A stretch of DNA of 53,254 nt from Hyphomicrobiales bacterium (GCA_027487555.1 JAIYDI010000044.1:1-53254); one strand, 5' to 3'. Positions 34,079 to 41,850 are shown, numbered from the stretch's first letter. A program made the numbers and translations. Notes: generated by a model from the letters alone, not told the origin.

Positions 34079-34533
34079 ACAATCCCCGTGAGGGAGACGG
34101 TGACGATGGCCACCGAGAAGAAGACAAGCACAGCGACGAGGCTGCGGACGCTGAGCCGGGCGAGGCCGCAGACGCCGTGGCCTGAGGTGCAGCCGTTGGA
34201 AATGCGGGTACCGAAACCAGTCAGCAGCCCCGAGATCGCCACCCAGATGAGCGGATTGATGCCGGAATTGGCCGGTGGGGCGGCGAGCTGCGCCGGAGCC
34301 CCGCCCGGACCGCCAATGCCGAGCCCCGGCACGAGGATCGACGAGACCCAGGCGCCGAGCACCAGGCTCCCGATGAACACGAGCCGCCACAGAACGGTGT
34401 GGGTCGGCGGCAACAATTGGCCGAAAATGCCGGAAATGCCGGCGATGCGGCCGTTTCCGAGCCAGAGCACAGCGGAGGCAAGGCCGATAAGGCTGCCTCC
34501 GACAAGGGCGGTAAGTGGGGTGAAATGATCCAT
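34075..34533 (-). CDS. YeeE/YedE-family transporter, N-terminal half
   Basis: The 152-residue protein has four to five membrane helices (FTPLTALVGGSLIGLASAVL; RLVFIGSLVLGAWVSSI) and the Cys-containing motif FGTRISNGCTSGHGVCGLAR (near residues 112-131), diagnostic of the first half of YeeE/YedE sulfur-compound transporters. The frame is open further upstream, but MDHFTPLTALVGG is the family start. Its TGA overlaps the next ATG (ATGATG), so the halves are probably made in equal amounts and pair to form one channel. Confidence 0.88.
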   Translation of the reverse strand: MDHFTPLTALVGGSLIGLASAVLWLGNGRIAGISGIFGQLLPPTHTVLWRLVFIGSLVLGAWVSSILVPGLGIGGPGGAPAQLAAPPANSGINPLIWVAISGLLTGFGTRISNGCTSGHGVCGLARLSVRSLVAVLVFFSVAIVTVSLTGIV

Positions 34534-34982
34534 GGGTCCAGAACTCGCGGCGATGCGGAAAGACTCTACGCGTTTGGACCGCATGAAGGCCAGCCGCACT
34601 TCCGGTCGAACGTGCTCGCATTGCGCGCGGTGCAGCAAAATCGTGCTCAGTCGGCTCGGTTCGACGCGCGAGGCGTTCTGAAGGTTTCTGCGTTGCCCGG
34701 CCGATCAAGCGATAGGCGCATGCCGCCCCTTCCCGAATGGATGGCTGGTCCCTAAATATGGTGTTGAACCAAATGCTTTCGGAGCCGCCGATGGAGTGTC
34801 TTGCCGACCGGGCCGCAATGGAGACCCTGGCCCATACCGGCTTGCTGGCACGCGATACACCCACAGGGTGCTCACGTCTGCCTGCATCGACAGCAAGCCT
34901 GCCGCCGCTCACGGCGGGACGGCCAGACCCAACCAAGGTGCGCGCATTTGCGCGCGCCCAGCCCGCCCCGAGGACGTAAGCC
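34534..34982. other. 449-base intergenic stretch with a doubtful short frame
   Basis: This separates the minus-strand YeeE operon from the plus-strand qor gene and should hold both promoters. A plus-strand frame from ATG 34758 to 34979 (73 codons) ends four bases before qor; its product is Pro/Arg/Ala-rich with no recognisable features, so I do not call it a gene. gcgcgcatttgcgcgcgc near 34941 is a palindrome overlapping the qor upstream region. Confidence 0.35.
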
Positions 34983-35954
34983 ATGACCCGCGCCATTATC
35001 ATTCGTGAGCACGGCGGCCCCGACGTCCTGCGAGTCGAGGACCTGGAGGTCGGCCCGCCGGGCCCCGGACAGATCAAGATCCGCAACCGCGCTGTTGGGC
35101 TCAACTTCATAGATGTCTACCAGCGCACCGGGCTGTACAAGGTGCCGCTGCCCTTCGTGGCGGGCAATGAGGGGGCCGGCGAAGTGATGGCTGTCGGGGC
35201 CGGCGTAAGCGAGTTCGAGGCAGGGGACCGCATCGCCTATCAGGGGCCAGTGGGTGCCTATGCCGATGAGCGGCTGCTGCCGGCCGGCAAGGCGGTGAAA
35301 CTGCCTGACGGGATCGGTTTCGACACGGCGGCAGCAGCGCTGCTCAAGGGCAATACGGCGTTCTACCTGCTGCACTGGACCCATGCCGTGAAGCCCGGTG
35401 ACGTGCTGCTGATTCACGCGGCTGCGGGCGGCACCGGGCAGATCCTGACGCAATGGGCGGCGGCGCTCGGCGCCATCGTGATCGGCACGGCGGGCTCAGA
35501 AGAAAAGTGCGAGGTCATTCGTCGCAACGGCGCAGCGCTGGCCGTGAACTACAAGACCGGCGACTTCGTGGCCGAGGTGAGGGCGTTTACCGAGGGCAGG
35601 GGGGTGGATGTGGTCTATGACGGCGTCGGCGCCGCGACTTTCGAGCCGTCGCTCGACTGTCTCCGGCCGCGTGGGCTGATGGTCAGTTTCGGCAATGCTT
35701 CGGGGCCGGTGTCTTTGCCGCGTCTCGGCATCCTGGCCGACAAGGGCTCGCTCTTTGTGACCCGGCCAACCTCTGGCGCGTATTTTCCCGATGCCGTCTC
35801 GCTGCGCACCGGAGCTGAGGCGCTGTTCGACGCGATCGCGGCTGGAAAGCTGAATATCGACATTGGCGGACGCTTCCCGCTGGTCGAAGCGCCAGCGGCA
35901 CATCGGGCGCTGGAAAGCCGGTCAACAAGCGGCTCGACGCTTCTCATTCCCTGA
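34983..35954 (+). CDS. qor: quinone oxidoreductase, zinc-independent MDR family
   Basis: The 323-residue NADPH-dependent reductase of the zeta-crystallin type has an N-terminal GroES fold (GGPDVLRVEDLEVGPPGPGQ, then NFIDVYQRTGLYKVPLPFVAGNEGAGEV) without the catalytic zinc cysteines. The Rossmann fold has LIHAAAGGTGQILTQWAAALGAIVIGTAGS (residues ~140-168) and GRGVDVVYDGVG. It probably reduces quinones or reactive enones. ATG follows gaggacgtaagcc. It stands alone, just upstream of the tRNA-Ser integration site. Confidence 0.93.
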   Translation: MTRAIIIREHGGPDVLRVEDLEVGPPGPGQIKIRNRAVGLNFIDVYQRTGLYKVPLPFVAGNEGAGEVMAVGAGVSEFEAGDRIAYQGPVGAYADERLLPAGKAVKLPDGIGFDTAAAALLKGNTAFYLLHWTHAVKPGDVLLIHAAAGGTGQILTQWAAALGAIVIGTAGSEEKCEVIRRNGAALAVNYKTGDFVAEVRAFTEGRGVDVVYDGVGAATFEPSLDCLRPRGLMVSFGNASGPVSLPRLGILADKGSLFVTRPTSGAYFPDAVSLRTGAEALFDAIAAGKLNIDIGGRFPLVEAPAAHRALESRSTSGSTLLIP

Positions 35955-35994
35955 GTGGACAGGCCCGCAATGATTGGCTAAACGCACTCGTGAC

Positions 35995-36084
35995 GGGCAG
36001 GTGGCAGAGCGGTCGATTGCTCCGGTCTTGAAAACCGGCGGGCGCGCAAGCGTCCCGGGGGTTCGAATCCCTCCCTGCCCGCCA
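35995..36084 (+). tRNA. tRNA-Ser (anticodon UGA), integration site of the downstream island
   Basis: The 90-base gene has acceptor stem GGGCAGG / CCTGCCC and anticodon stem-loop CGGT-CTTGAAA-ACCG with anticodon TGA. The long variable arm gggcgcgcaagcgtcccg is typical of tRNA-Ser, with T-arm GGG-TTCGAAT-CCC, discriminator G and encoded CCA. It reads UCA codons. A tyrosine-recombinase gene starts 240 bases after it, so the tRNA 3' end is very probably the attachment core (attL). No second copy of the 3' end was found in the window. Confidence 0.95.
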
Positions 36085-36152
36085 TTTCCTCTAAAATTCC
36101 CTTGAAATACGAAAGAAATGGCGGCCGTTCACGGCTGTAAGCGTTTGTTCTT

Positions 36153-36170
36153 CAATAGGATTTTCTATTG
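36153..36170. promoter_or_regulatory. inverted repeat next to the attachment site
   Basis: CAATAG-gatttt-CTATTG is a perfect 6-base inverted repeat 69 bases after the tRNA, in an unusually AT-rich stretch. Two cgggactcc words follow at 36221-36230 and 36243-36252. Such repeats beside integrase genes often bind the recombinase arm domain or its excisionase. That role is inferred. Confidence 0.35.
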
Positions 36171-36324
36171 ATGAGCAAGAAGCGCAAGAGAATAAATGTT
36201 CTGTATCTGTTCTCATTTCACGGGACTCCGGTGTGCCATCAGCGGGACTCCAGCGGCTTGCGATCCTTCGATTCAGGTAGTAGGGAGCAATAAACCCCCT
36301 CCACTGAATCAGGAGTCGAACTGG

Positions 36325-37668
36325 ATGAAGCTGATGGCTGAAGACGCGCTGAAGTCGAAGGACGTGACGCCAGGGCGCTATGCCGACCATCTGGCGGGGC
36401 TTTTCCTGCGGGTTACCGAGTCCAAAGCCGGGGTGCGCGGGAGATTCTGGGAGGTTCGCTTTGCGACACCAGACGGCGGGCGCGCATCGATGAGCTTGGG
36501 CCCAGTGGGGCATCTAGGCATTGATGCCGCACGCACCGAGGCGGCACGCATCTCGGGTCTGGTTCGGCAGGGGCGGGACCCACGTGTCGAACGTTTGGAG
36601 GCTGCGGAGCGTGACAAGGCCAAGATAGCGGCAGCACAGGCGGCGAAGCTCGCTAGCGTGACTCTAGACCAGTTGATCAAGGACTGGCTTCCGGGACACC
36701 TGCGAACATTGAAGTCTGAGAAGAATGTCGCGCAATGGAAGCAGCATCTGCAGGGCGGCAAGCGGTCAGAGGACTACCTTTCCCCTATTCGGCATAAAGC
36801 GCTCAAGGACATCACGAAGCACGACATCGCCGATGTGCTCCGCCCGATCTGGCACGACAAGAGCGAAACGGCGAGACGGCTGGGGCAGAAGCTGGAGAAG
36901 CTCTTCACGTTCGCGGTGGCGCGGGACTACATCGACGCAAATCCGGCCAATCCAAAGGTTCTGACGGTCCTGTTAGGCAAGCGTGGCACAGGCAAGACTG
37001 TCGCTCTTCCCGGCGGCGGCCGGAAGGTAGTCGAGCGCGACAACCATGCGGCCATGCCGTACTCGACAGTTCCCGACTTCTACCGCGAGCTTTGCATAAG
37101 GGAAGGGACATCTTCGGCAGCGTTGCGGTTGCTCATACTGACTGCAATGCGGCCGGGAGAGGTGCGCTCTATGGAGTGGGACGAGATCGATCTAAAAGAG
37201 GCCGTTTGGACCATCCCGGCCATCAAGATGAAGATGAAGAAATCGCATATTGTGCCGCTGTCGCCGGAAGCAGCTCGCGTGCTCAACGAGTTCGAAAACG
37301 ACGAACGCGAGGGGCTCGTTTTCACCAATACACGCGGCGGAATGTTGAGTGACATGGCCTTGACTGCGCTGCTCAAGAGGATGAGGCAGGCGGTCACTGC
37401 TCACGGTTTTCGCTCTTCCTTCCGCGACTGGGCAGGCGACAAGACGGACTTCCAAAGGGAGGTTGCGGAGGCGGCGCTTGCTCACGCTGTGGGCGGGGTT
37501 GAAGGCGCGTATCGTCGTGGCGATGCCTTCGAAAAGCGGCGCGACCTGATGAATCAATGGGCGCGATACGTAACCGGAGCGTTTCAGATTGATCACGCAT
37601 CTCCTACGGCGGCAGCGCGTGCGAACATTCGATTGATTGTAGAGCACCGCAAAGAAGCCTCCAGTTGA
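36325..37668 (+). CDS. int: P4-type tyrosine-recombinase integrase
   Basis: The 447-residue protein (from ATG 36325) has the N-terminal arm-binding DUF4102-like domain (GRYADHLAGLFLRVTESKAG, then GPVGHLGIDAARTEAARISG), a core-binding SAM-like domain (LKSEKNVAQWKQHL) and the catalytic domain. Catalytic residues are Arg in LTAMRPGEVRSMEW, H-x-x-R in AHGFRSSFRDWAGD, the His/Trp position in EAALAHAVGGVEGAYRRGD, where the Tyr nucleophile is AYRR, and the closing KRRDLMNQWARY block. This family integrates islands at tRNA 3' ends. It is the only plus-strand gene of the island and faces its other genes. The frame extends upstream to 36196, but those residues are not family-like. Confidence 0.93.
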   Translation: MKLMAEDALKSKDVTPGRYADHLAGLFLRVTESKAGVRGRFWEVRFATPDGGRASMSLGPVGHLGIDAARTEAARISGLVRQGRDPRVERLEAAERDKAKIAAAQAAKLASVTLDQLIKDWLPGHLRTLKSEKNVAQWKQHLQGGKRSEDYLSPIRHKALKDITKHDIADVLRPIWHDKSETARRLGQKLEKLFTFAVARDYIDANPANPKVLTVLLGKRGTGKTVALPGGGRKVVERDNHAAMPYSTVPDFYRELCIREGTSSAALRLLILTAMRPGEVRSMEWDEIDLKEAVWTIPAIKMKMKKSHIVPLSPEAARVLNEFENDEREGLVFTNTRGGMLSDMALTALLKRMRQAVTAHGFRSSFRDWAGDKTDFQREVAEAALAHAVGGVEGAYRRGDAFEKRRDLMNQWARYVTGAFQIDHASPTAAARANIRLIVEHRKEASS

Positions 37669-37804
37669 ATGCGAGGGCGACATCGAACCGCCCTTTTGCT
37701 TTTCGGCCGTGGGATCGCTGCCACGGGCCAAGGTGGGCCAGACGACCTACGTCGAGGGCTGGGCGCGCCTCGTGGCAACTGGGCAGGCTGGCGGGGCTGG
37801 TCAC
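37604..37804 (-). CDS. doubtful small protein
   Basis: A 66-codon frame with GTG start overlaps the stop of the upstream gene as GTGA, the coupling style used throughout this island. Its last 65 bases run antisense to the integrase 3' end. The product (MTSPASLPSCHEARPALDVG and so on) is unrecognised. The coupled start argues for a gene, the overlap with int against. Confidence 0.25.
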   Translation of the reverse strand: MTSPASLPSCHEARPALDVGRLAHLGPWQRSHGRKAKGRFDVALAFNWRLLCGALQSIECSHALPP

Positions 37805-38199
37805 GGTGCTTGCCGTGGCGCGGCGGTTTCCAGCAAGGTCAGGATGGCCACGCCACGCCCATCGGCCTGAACGTCGGACACCATGTAGACGGTGTGCGGG
37901 TCGTGCCGCTCAATAACGTCGTCCTGCTTGACGTTGTCGAGATCAACCAGGGCCACGCGCAAGGTGGGCGACTTCGACGAGATCGCGGCTCGGCTGGACC
38001 GCGCTCCATATTGGGCCATCTCTTCGCTGCGATGCTCACGCGCGAACTGCCCCGTGAAACAGCAGCCCGCGCGGTCGGGGTCAGGGATGGGCCCCTTGTT
38101 CGGCCTCTGGCGCATCGGCCGGTGGGTGAACCCTTCACCCCAAACCTTTGAAGTTTCGCGGTGGATCGTCATGTGAATCGCGTCGAACGGACTCGGCAT
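37801..38199 (-). CDS. possible phage head-tail joining-like protein
   Basis: The 132-residue protein has a Gly/Arg-rich N-terminal half and a C-terminal part, LRVALVDLDNVKQDDVIERHDPHTVYMVSDVQADGRGVAILTLLE. That part has the order of short strands (x-x-DDVIE...YMVSDVQADGRGVAILTL) seen in small phage head-tail adaptor proteins, which describe a barrel with a V-x-D-(V/I)-x-x-D-G-x-G turn. This assignment rests on that resemblance and on its position two genes after a small terminase, as in tailed-phage packaging modules. It starts two bases after the preceding stop. Confidence 0.4.
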   Translation of the reverse strand: MPSPFDAIHMTIHRETSKVWGEGFTHRPMRQRPNKGPIPDPDRAGCCFTGQFAREHRSEEMAQYGARSSRAAISSKSPTLRVALVDLDNVKQDDVIERHDPHTVYMVSDVQADGRGVAILTLLETAAPRQAP

Positions 38200-38201
38200 C
38201 T

Positions 38202-38561
38202 TCAGTACGCCAGCGGGATTGCGTCTTCGAACGGCATCGGCTGGGCGCGCCAGCCCTCCATCACCCGCGTGACGGCGCGCGCCAACAGCGGATGATCGCT
38301 CGGATCGGGCGCCGGGATCGGCGACGCCTTCGCCCCATTCGCCAGGGCGTTGAGTCGCCGATCAAGGGCGCGCGACCAGTAATCTTTCATCAAAAATAGC
38401 TCGGTCCGCCGCTCGTCGGACAGGTGGCCGGCGGCGATCTCGCCTTCGATTAACTGCAGCATCTCGGTTCGACGGCGGACAGTCGCGTCGCCATCGGCGA
38501 TGGTGTCGGCGCCGGGATCGTCGGCCGCGAGGATTCTGCTGTGGGTCTTCGGCATGGTCAT
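38202..38561 (-). CDS. hypothetical island protein
   Basis: The 119-residue protein is unrecognised. Residues 28-75 form a helical, charged stretch (RRRTEMLQLIEGEIAAGHLS; LFLMKDYWSRALDRRLNAL). Its ATG overlaps the terminase stop by 4 bases, so it is translated with that gene. In the packaging module of phages this place is often taken by a head-completion or portal-associated protein, but there is no motif to support that. Confidence 0.6.
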   Translation of the reverse strand: MTMPKTHSRILAADDPGADTIADGDATVRRRTEMLQLIEGEIAAGHLSDERRTELFLMKDYWSRALDRRLNALANGAKASPIPAPDPSDHPLLARAVTRVMEGWRAQPMPFEDAIPLAY

Positions 38562-39250
38562 TCTCCGTCATGGTCGATGGTGTCAGTCTGTGCCGCAGCT
38601 GCGGCGCGGCGCCGCTTTACGGCATCGGCCGCAGCGTCGCTGTGGACTCGATCGCCGTCCTCGACGAGTTGGTCGAGTATTGTTCGGACTTCGCTGGAAA
38701 TGATCTCGACTTCCTTTCGGTCGAGCCCGTGAATTTGGGTCGCGAGGCGAGGGGCCAGGCCCAGAAAGCGCGACTTCGTAGAAGTAACGACGAGGCCCCA
38801 TGCGCTGATGATTTGCGTCATCTCGGCGATTTCGCCGCGCAAAACCCGAAGTTCTTGCTCAGCGACTTCGGCGCGGGTCGCAGCAACGCGCGTCTGCTCG
38901 ATCGCCAGAAGGCGTTTCTGGCGATTGAGGGCGGCGGACTCGGCGGCGGGCGACATGACTTCGCCGTCACTCGACTCGGCGACCCATCCTGCGGCCTTCG
39001 CGCGCATGGACTCGACGACAGCCGTGACCGAGGCCTTGAGGGCATATCGACCCGGCCTCACGGCCTTGATGACTCCCGCCTCGCGGTACTCGCGAACGCT
39101 GCGGCCACTGCAGCCCAGCCATGACCCTAATTCCGTGTCGGTCACAAGTACATCTTCGCCGTCAACCTGCGCTGTGGTGCCGCCAGGGCTCGAGGCGGAA
39201 GCGGCCATTGTGCTCGAACACGCAGTGTTTTTAGAACGATTTTGCGCCAT
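38558..39250 (-). CDS. Nu1-like phage small terminase subunit
   Basis: The 230-residue protein begins with a winged-helix region (VTDTELGSWLGCSGRSVREY, then REAGVIKAVRPGRYALKASV) like lambda Nu1, where the helix recognises cos/pac DNA. A long helix follows with RQKRLLAIEQTRVAATRAEVAEQE and LRGEIAEMTQIISAWGLVVTSTKSRFLGLAPRLA, the oligomerisation/TerL-interacting pattern of Nu1-family small terminases (R-x-x-L-A...G-E-x-x...W...R..L..P). No large terminase is nearby. Redirecting helper phage packaging by an own TerS is the defining trick of several satellites. ATG 39250 has aagg 9 bases upstream; ATG 39259 is an alternative. Confidence 0.7.
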   Translation of the reverse strand: MAQNRSKNTACSSTMAASASSPGGTTAQVDGEDVLVTDTELGSWLGCSGRSVREYREAGVIKAVRPGRYALKASVTAVVESMRAKAAGWVAESSDGEVMSPAAESAALNRQKRLLAIEQTRVAATRAEVAEQELRVLRGEIAEMTQIISAWGLVVTSTKSRFLGLAPRLATQIHGLDRKEVEIISSEVRTILDQLVEDGDRVHSDAAADAVKRRRAAAAAQTDTIDHDGE

Positions 39251-39411
39251 AGTCGGCATCCTTGAAACGTTCGTTGGCGGAACCCGGTTTTGGAGAAAAA
39301 ACTGAATTTTGTCTGTGTCCGCAGCTACCTGGCCTCGCGATAAGTCTTCGAGGGGCACAGGACCCTGAAAAACTAGCCGAGGGGGTACCCTGCCTCGACG
39401 TTGATTCAGGT

Positions 39412-39642
39412 TTAATTGCGGCAGCGGCATCGTTTGCCTCGGCAATACTTGAGCCCGGCGGCAAGTACTTCGTTTCGGCTCAAGTCTACTCTGACTGTGC
39501 TTGCGACCATGTGGTCGATCATTTGTTCGGGGGTCACGCCCACATGGTCGGCAAGTCGTTGAAGCGCGGCGAATGCGGCGTCGTTTAGCGTTACGCGGGT
39601 GCGCCCGTAGATCGGCAAGTCGGTGGTTTGGTTGGTCTGCAT
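39412..39642 (-). CDS. ribbon-helix-helix-like small protein
   Basis: The 76-residue protein contains YGRTRVTLNDAAFAALQRLADHVGVTPEQMIDHMVASTVRVDL, a strand-helix-helix pattern (R-V-T-L-x-x-x-x-x-x-x-L-x-x-x-A) typical of RHH DNA-binding proteins. The Cys/Arg-rich tail (CRGKRCRCRN) is odd. It may be a regulator of the packaging genes that start 160 bases downstream. Function not otherwise known. Confidence 0.6.
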   Translation of the reverse strand: MQTNQTTDLPIYGRTRVTLNDAAFAALQRLADHVGVTPEQMIDHMVASTVRVDLSRNEVLAAGLKYCRGKRCRCRN

Positions 39643-39760
39643 TTTGGGTCATGGGGTTGCCCGGATGGTCGAGACGGCGCGGCAGGTACAAGCAGACCCG
39701 CGCGCGCCGAAGCGGTGCGAGCCGGGCGGCACGCAACGCCTGCGAGGCGTAAGCCGCGCG

Positions 39761-40228
39761 TTACCGATGCAGCCTGCGGTGCGCCGCGTTAAACGACTTT
39801 GCGGCCTGAACCGCATCGAGGCGCACGCCGGCACTGGCATCAGCAGCAGCGACGGCCGACTTCACCTGATGCCCTGACGGGCCCGACTTGCCCTGATGCC
39901 CTGATGGCCCTGCCGGGATGCCGAACATGGCGGCGACTTCCGCCTGATCTTCAGGGCTCAACCCTGAAGCGGCGAGGATTTCTGCGGGCGTGCGTTTCGG
40001 CATTTGGGATTCCGTGGTGGTTGGTGAGGTGGTCGGGGTGGGCAGGGCTGCGGCCGCGTTCTCGATGAAGCCCACGACGTGCGACAGGTATCGATTGTCG
40101 TATTCCATCAGGATGGCACCGGCAGCGGTGGCAGCGCGCACCTCCGCGACGAGTGCGCGGGCGGTGGCGACCTGCGCGGCGCTGTGCCTGCCTGCGGTTC
40201 CGTGCTTGACGGCGACGGCGACAAACAT
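39761..40228 (-). CDS. hypothetical island protein with short tandem repeat
   Basis: The 155-residue protein is unrecognised. ATG at 40228 has a strong ribosome site (aaggaaggc). Residues ~107-124 carry two copies of GPSGHQ(G/V)KS, matched at DNA level by repeated ctgatgccctga(c/t)gg words. A Thr/Pro linker (PTPTTSPTTTESQMPKRTPA) separates an N-terminal helical half from a region with ASGLSPEDQAEVAAMFGI. Likely a small phage-type accessory protein. Confidence 0.55.
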   Translation of the reverse strand: MFVAVAVKHGTAGRHSAAQVATARALVAEVRAATAAGAILMEYDNRYLSHVVGFIENAAAALPTPTTSPTTTESQMPKRTPAEILAASGLSPEDQAEVAAMFGIPAGPSGHQGKSGPSGHQVKSAVAAADASAGVRLDAVQAAKSFNAAHRRLHR

Positions 40229-40278
40229 GCCTTCCTTCAGCCGCTTGGATAGATCATTCGACAGGAACGTCGTGCTGC

Positions 40279-40488
40279 TTATGCCTCCACCTCCGACAGC
40301 ATCGATGCGGCCGACCAGTCGGAGGGCGACAACTCACCACCCGCGAGTCGTTCGGTCACATCGCCGGTACACAGCGCCTCGACGAAGGCGTTGTCGGCCG
40401 CGAGTCCCGGCACGATGATCAGCCCGGCCTTCACCATGGCGGCCGCCCGGCGAATGCGCGCGATTTGATGGGCGTCTAGGGTCTTCAT
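40279..40488 (-). CDS. hypothetical island protein
   Basis: The 69-residue protein is mostly helical (IARIRRAAAMVKAGLIIVPG; NAFVEALCTGDVTERLAGGE) and unrecognised. Its ATG overlaps the preceding stop by 4 bases. It is the last of four coupled genes (alpA, 243 aa, 83 aa, 69 aa). Confidence 0.6.
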   Translation of the reverse strand: MKTLDAHQIARIRRAAAMVKAGLIIVPGLAADNAFVEALCTGDVTERLAGGELSPSDWSAASMLSEVEA

Positions 40489-40736
40489 GCCCGCTCCACG
40501 ATGCGCAGCGCACCCCGCCCTGTACCAGGGCGCGGAACGATGGTGACGATCTCGGTCTGGCCATTCAGTGTGCGGACGATGTCGCCTCGCTCTAAAAGCG
40601 TGGCATAGGCGCCGCGCTCAAGCTCCCCGACGGGCAACGGCAGATCGTCGCCGGCGGCAAACTCTCGACCTAGGCCAAGCTTGACGGCCCTCACGGCGCG
40701 ATAGCCCGCCAGCCCTAGCTTCTTCGCGCGCTTCAT
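40485..40736 (-). CDS. hypothetical island protein
   Basis: The 83-residue basic protein (MKRAKKLGLAGYRAVRAVKL) has a C-terminal strand-rich part, GDIVRTLNGQTEIVTIVPRPGTGRGALRIVE. ATG 40736 was chosen because it overlaps the upstream stop (ATGA). The longer open frame to 40817 runs inside the upstream gene. Not recognised. Confidence 0.6.
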   Translation of the reverse strand: MKRAKKLGLAGYRAVRAVKLGLGREFAAGDDLPLPVGELERGAYATLLERGDIVRTLNGQTEIVTIVPRPGTGRGALRIVERA

Positions 40737-41464
40737 GCTGCGCGCTCCTCGTCGAGATCGTCCGCCGGGTCGAGCGCCCAGCCGTCCAGAAGGTGAAGCG
40801 CCAGCGCACGTTCGCACGCCTCGTCACCACCATTGCCGCGCCACTCGACGCCTTCGCGGATGAAGATTTCGAGGCTCCCCGTCGCGGTTTCATCGTTCAG
40901 CCACAGCCGCGTTTGATGGGGTGGCAGCTTCGAACCGACAGCGGTTCGCGCCTGCCTCACAACGCCCCACGACCTTGACTCTAGATCGCTCTCGACGTCC
41001 TCCGGCGAGCGGCGGGCGTCCGCCTCCAGCGCGGCAGCGCGGCGAAGGATTTCCGCCTTGAAGCCGTCCAGCGCACCCCGGGCGCACGGCATTTCCAGAT
41101 CGACAGGCAGGCCCAGACGCTCCAGCGCTTCAATGCCCACGTGCGCCGCGTCGAGCGCCTCGACGAGGGCATCTGCGAGCGAGTCCCTCACGGCATTGGC
41201 CGCCCTCAACTTGACGGCCTGACCTTCTGCAGCTGCAGCGATACGCGCCTTGCGCGCTTCGCGAAGTCGATCGAGTTCGGCATCGAGGCCAGCCGCAGCA
41301 AGATCGGCTTCGAGCCTTTCCAGATAGCGCTTGCCGCCCAGTTCTACGCTCGCGGCGGCGATATGGTCGTCGATGCTTTTTGCCTTCCTGCCGCTCTCTA
41401 CAGCCTCAGCAATACGCGTGCGTGTGGCGTCGATCTGGGCCTTGATCTTCTCGATCATACTCAT
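40733..41464 (-). CDS. hypothetical coiled-coil island protein
   Basis: The 243-residue protein is helical, with a charged coiled coil over residues 1-80 (MIEKIKAQIDATRTRIAEAV; YLERLEADLAAAGLDAELDR) and an acidic, Trp-containing C-terminal region. Such proteins occur in phages next to regulators but no domain is recognised. Its ATG overlaps the alpA stop (ATGA), making it the second cistron of the alpA operon. Confidence 0.65.
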   Translation of the reverse strand: MSMIEKIKAQIDATRTRIAEAVESGRKAKSIDDHIAAASVELGGKRYLERLEADLAAAGLDAELDRLREARKARIAAAAEGQAVKLRAANAVRDSLADALVEALDAAHVGIEALERLGLPVDLEMPCARGALDGFKAEILRRAAALEADARRSPEDVESDLESRSWGVVRQARTAVGSKLPPHQTRLWLNDETATGSLEIFIREGVEWRGNGGDEACERALALHLLDGWALDPADDLDEERAA

Positions 41465-41631
41465 CGGGCGGCGACCTTCGGCAAGCTCGCGACTTCCAGC
41501 GCTTCGGACGGAATCCGAATGCGGCCACCAATGCGCACGGGCGCAAAGTCTTCCAGATGACGGCGCACGGTCGCTGTGGAAATGCCGAGCCGTGCGGCGG
41601 CATCGGTAATAGTCAAAAATCGTTCAGCCAT
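41461..41631 (-). CDS. AlpA/excisionase-type helix-turn-helix protein
   Basis: The 56-residue protein is one winged HTH: FLTITDAAARLGISTATVRR-HLEDFAPVRIGGRIRIPSEAL is the MerR/AlpA-type excisionase fold, with helix-turn-helix then wing (IGGRIRIP). In P4-like elements and Gram-negative PICIs, AlpA activates the excision/replication genes. It is the first gene of a four-gene coupled operon behind a recognisable promoter and palindromic operator. ATG 41631 is preferred over TTG 41643, which lies too close to the gagagg ribosome word. Confidence 0.75.
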   Translation of the reverse strand: MAERFLTITDAAARLGISTATVRRHLEDFAPVRIGGRIRIPSEALEVASLPKVAAR

Positions 41632-41697
41632 CGGCCGACTCAACCTCTCTCGGGTAATGGGGCGGCGTCGCGCGACGGGGACAGGAGGTCAGGAGCC

Positions 41698-41722
41698 AAA
41701 AAACCCCAAAGCGCAGCGCCTT
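41698..41722 (-). terminator. attenuator-like hairpin in the alpA leader
   Basis: Read on the minus strand, aaggcg-ctg-cgcttt forms a 6-bp stem (one G-T pair) followed by gggg and six T. It lies between the predicted transcription start (~41787) and the alpA ATG, so it could terminate leader transcripts. The stem is short, so this is tentative. Confidence 0.3.
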
Positions 41723-41776
41723 GATTGAAGTGTCTCATAGAGCCCATAAATTTCGCAAATGGATGCAATGCTCGAC

Positions 41777-41821
41777 ACGATCACGAAATCGTCAATTTAA
41801 TATTCGTTTGAATGCGGTCAA
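41777..41821 (-). promoter_or_regulatory. promoter and palindromic operator of the alpA operon
   Basis: On the minus strand a -35 TTGACC (41816-41821) and a -10 TAAATT (41794-41799) are separated by 16 bases. The perfect inverted repeat ACGAT-cacgaa-ATCGT (41777-41792) covers the expected start point just after the -10, an ideal repressor site. The 41740-41830 stretch is the most AT-rich of the island. A second -35-like TTGACG at 41790-41795 overlaps the operator. Confidence 0.5.
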
Positions 41822-41850
41822 ATCAAAAGGCGCAGCCTCAGCCGCGCCTT
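41822..41850 (-). terminator. terminator upstream of the alpA promoter
   Basis: Read on the minus strand, AAGGCGC-ggctgaggct-GCGCCTT is followed by ttgattt: a 7-bp stem with T-rich tail. It would stop transcripts coming from the small frame at 41954-42112 before the alpA promoter. Confidence 0.55.

Noticed and set aside
34737..34979. 80-codon plus frame before qor
   Set aside because: Low-complexity Pro/Arg/Ala product, no ribosome site and no recognisable feature.
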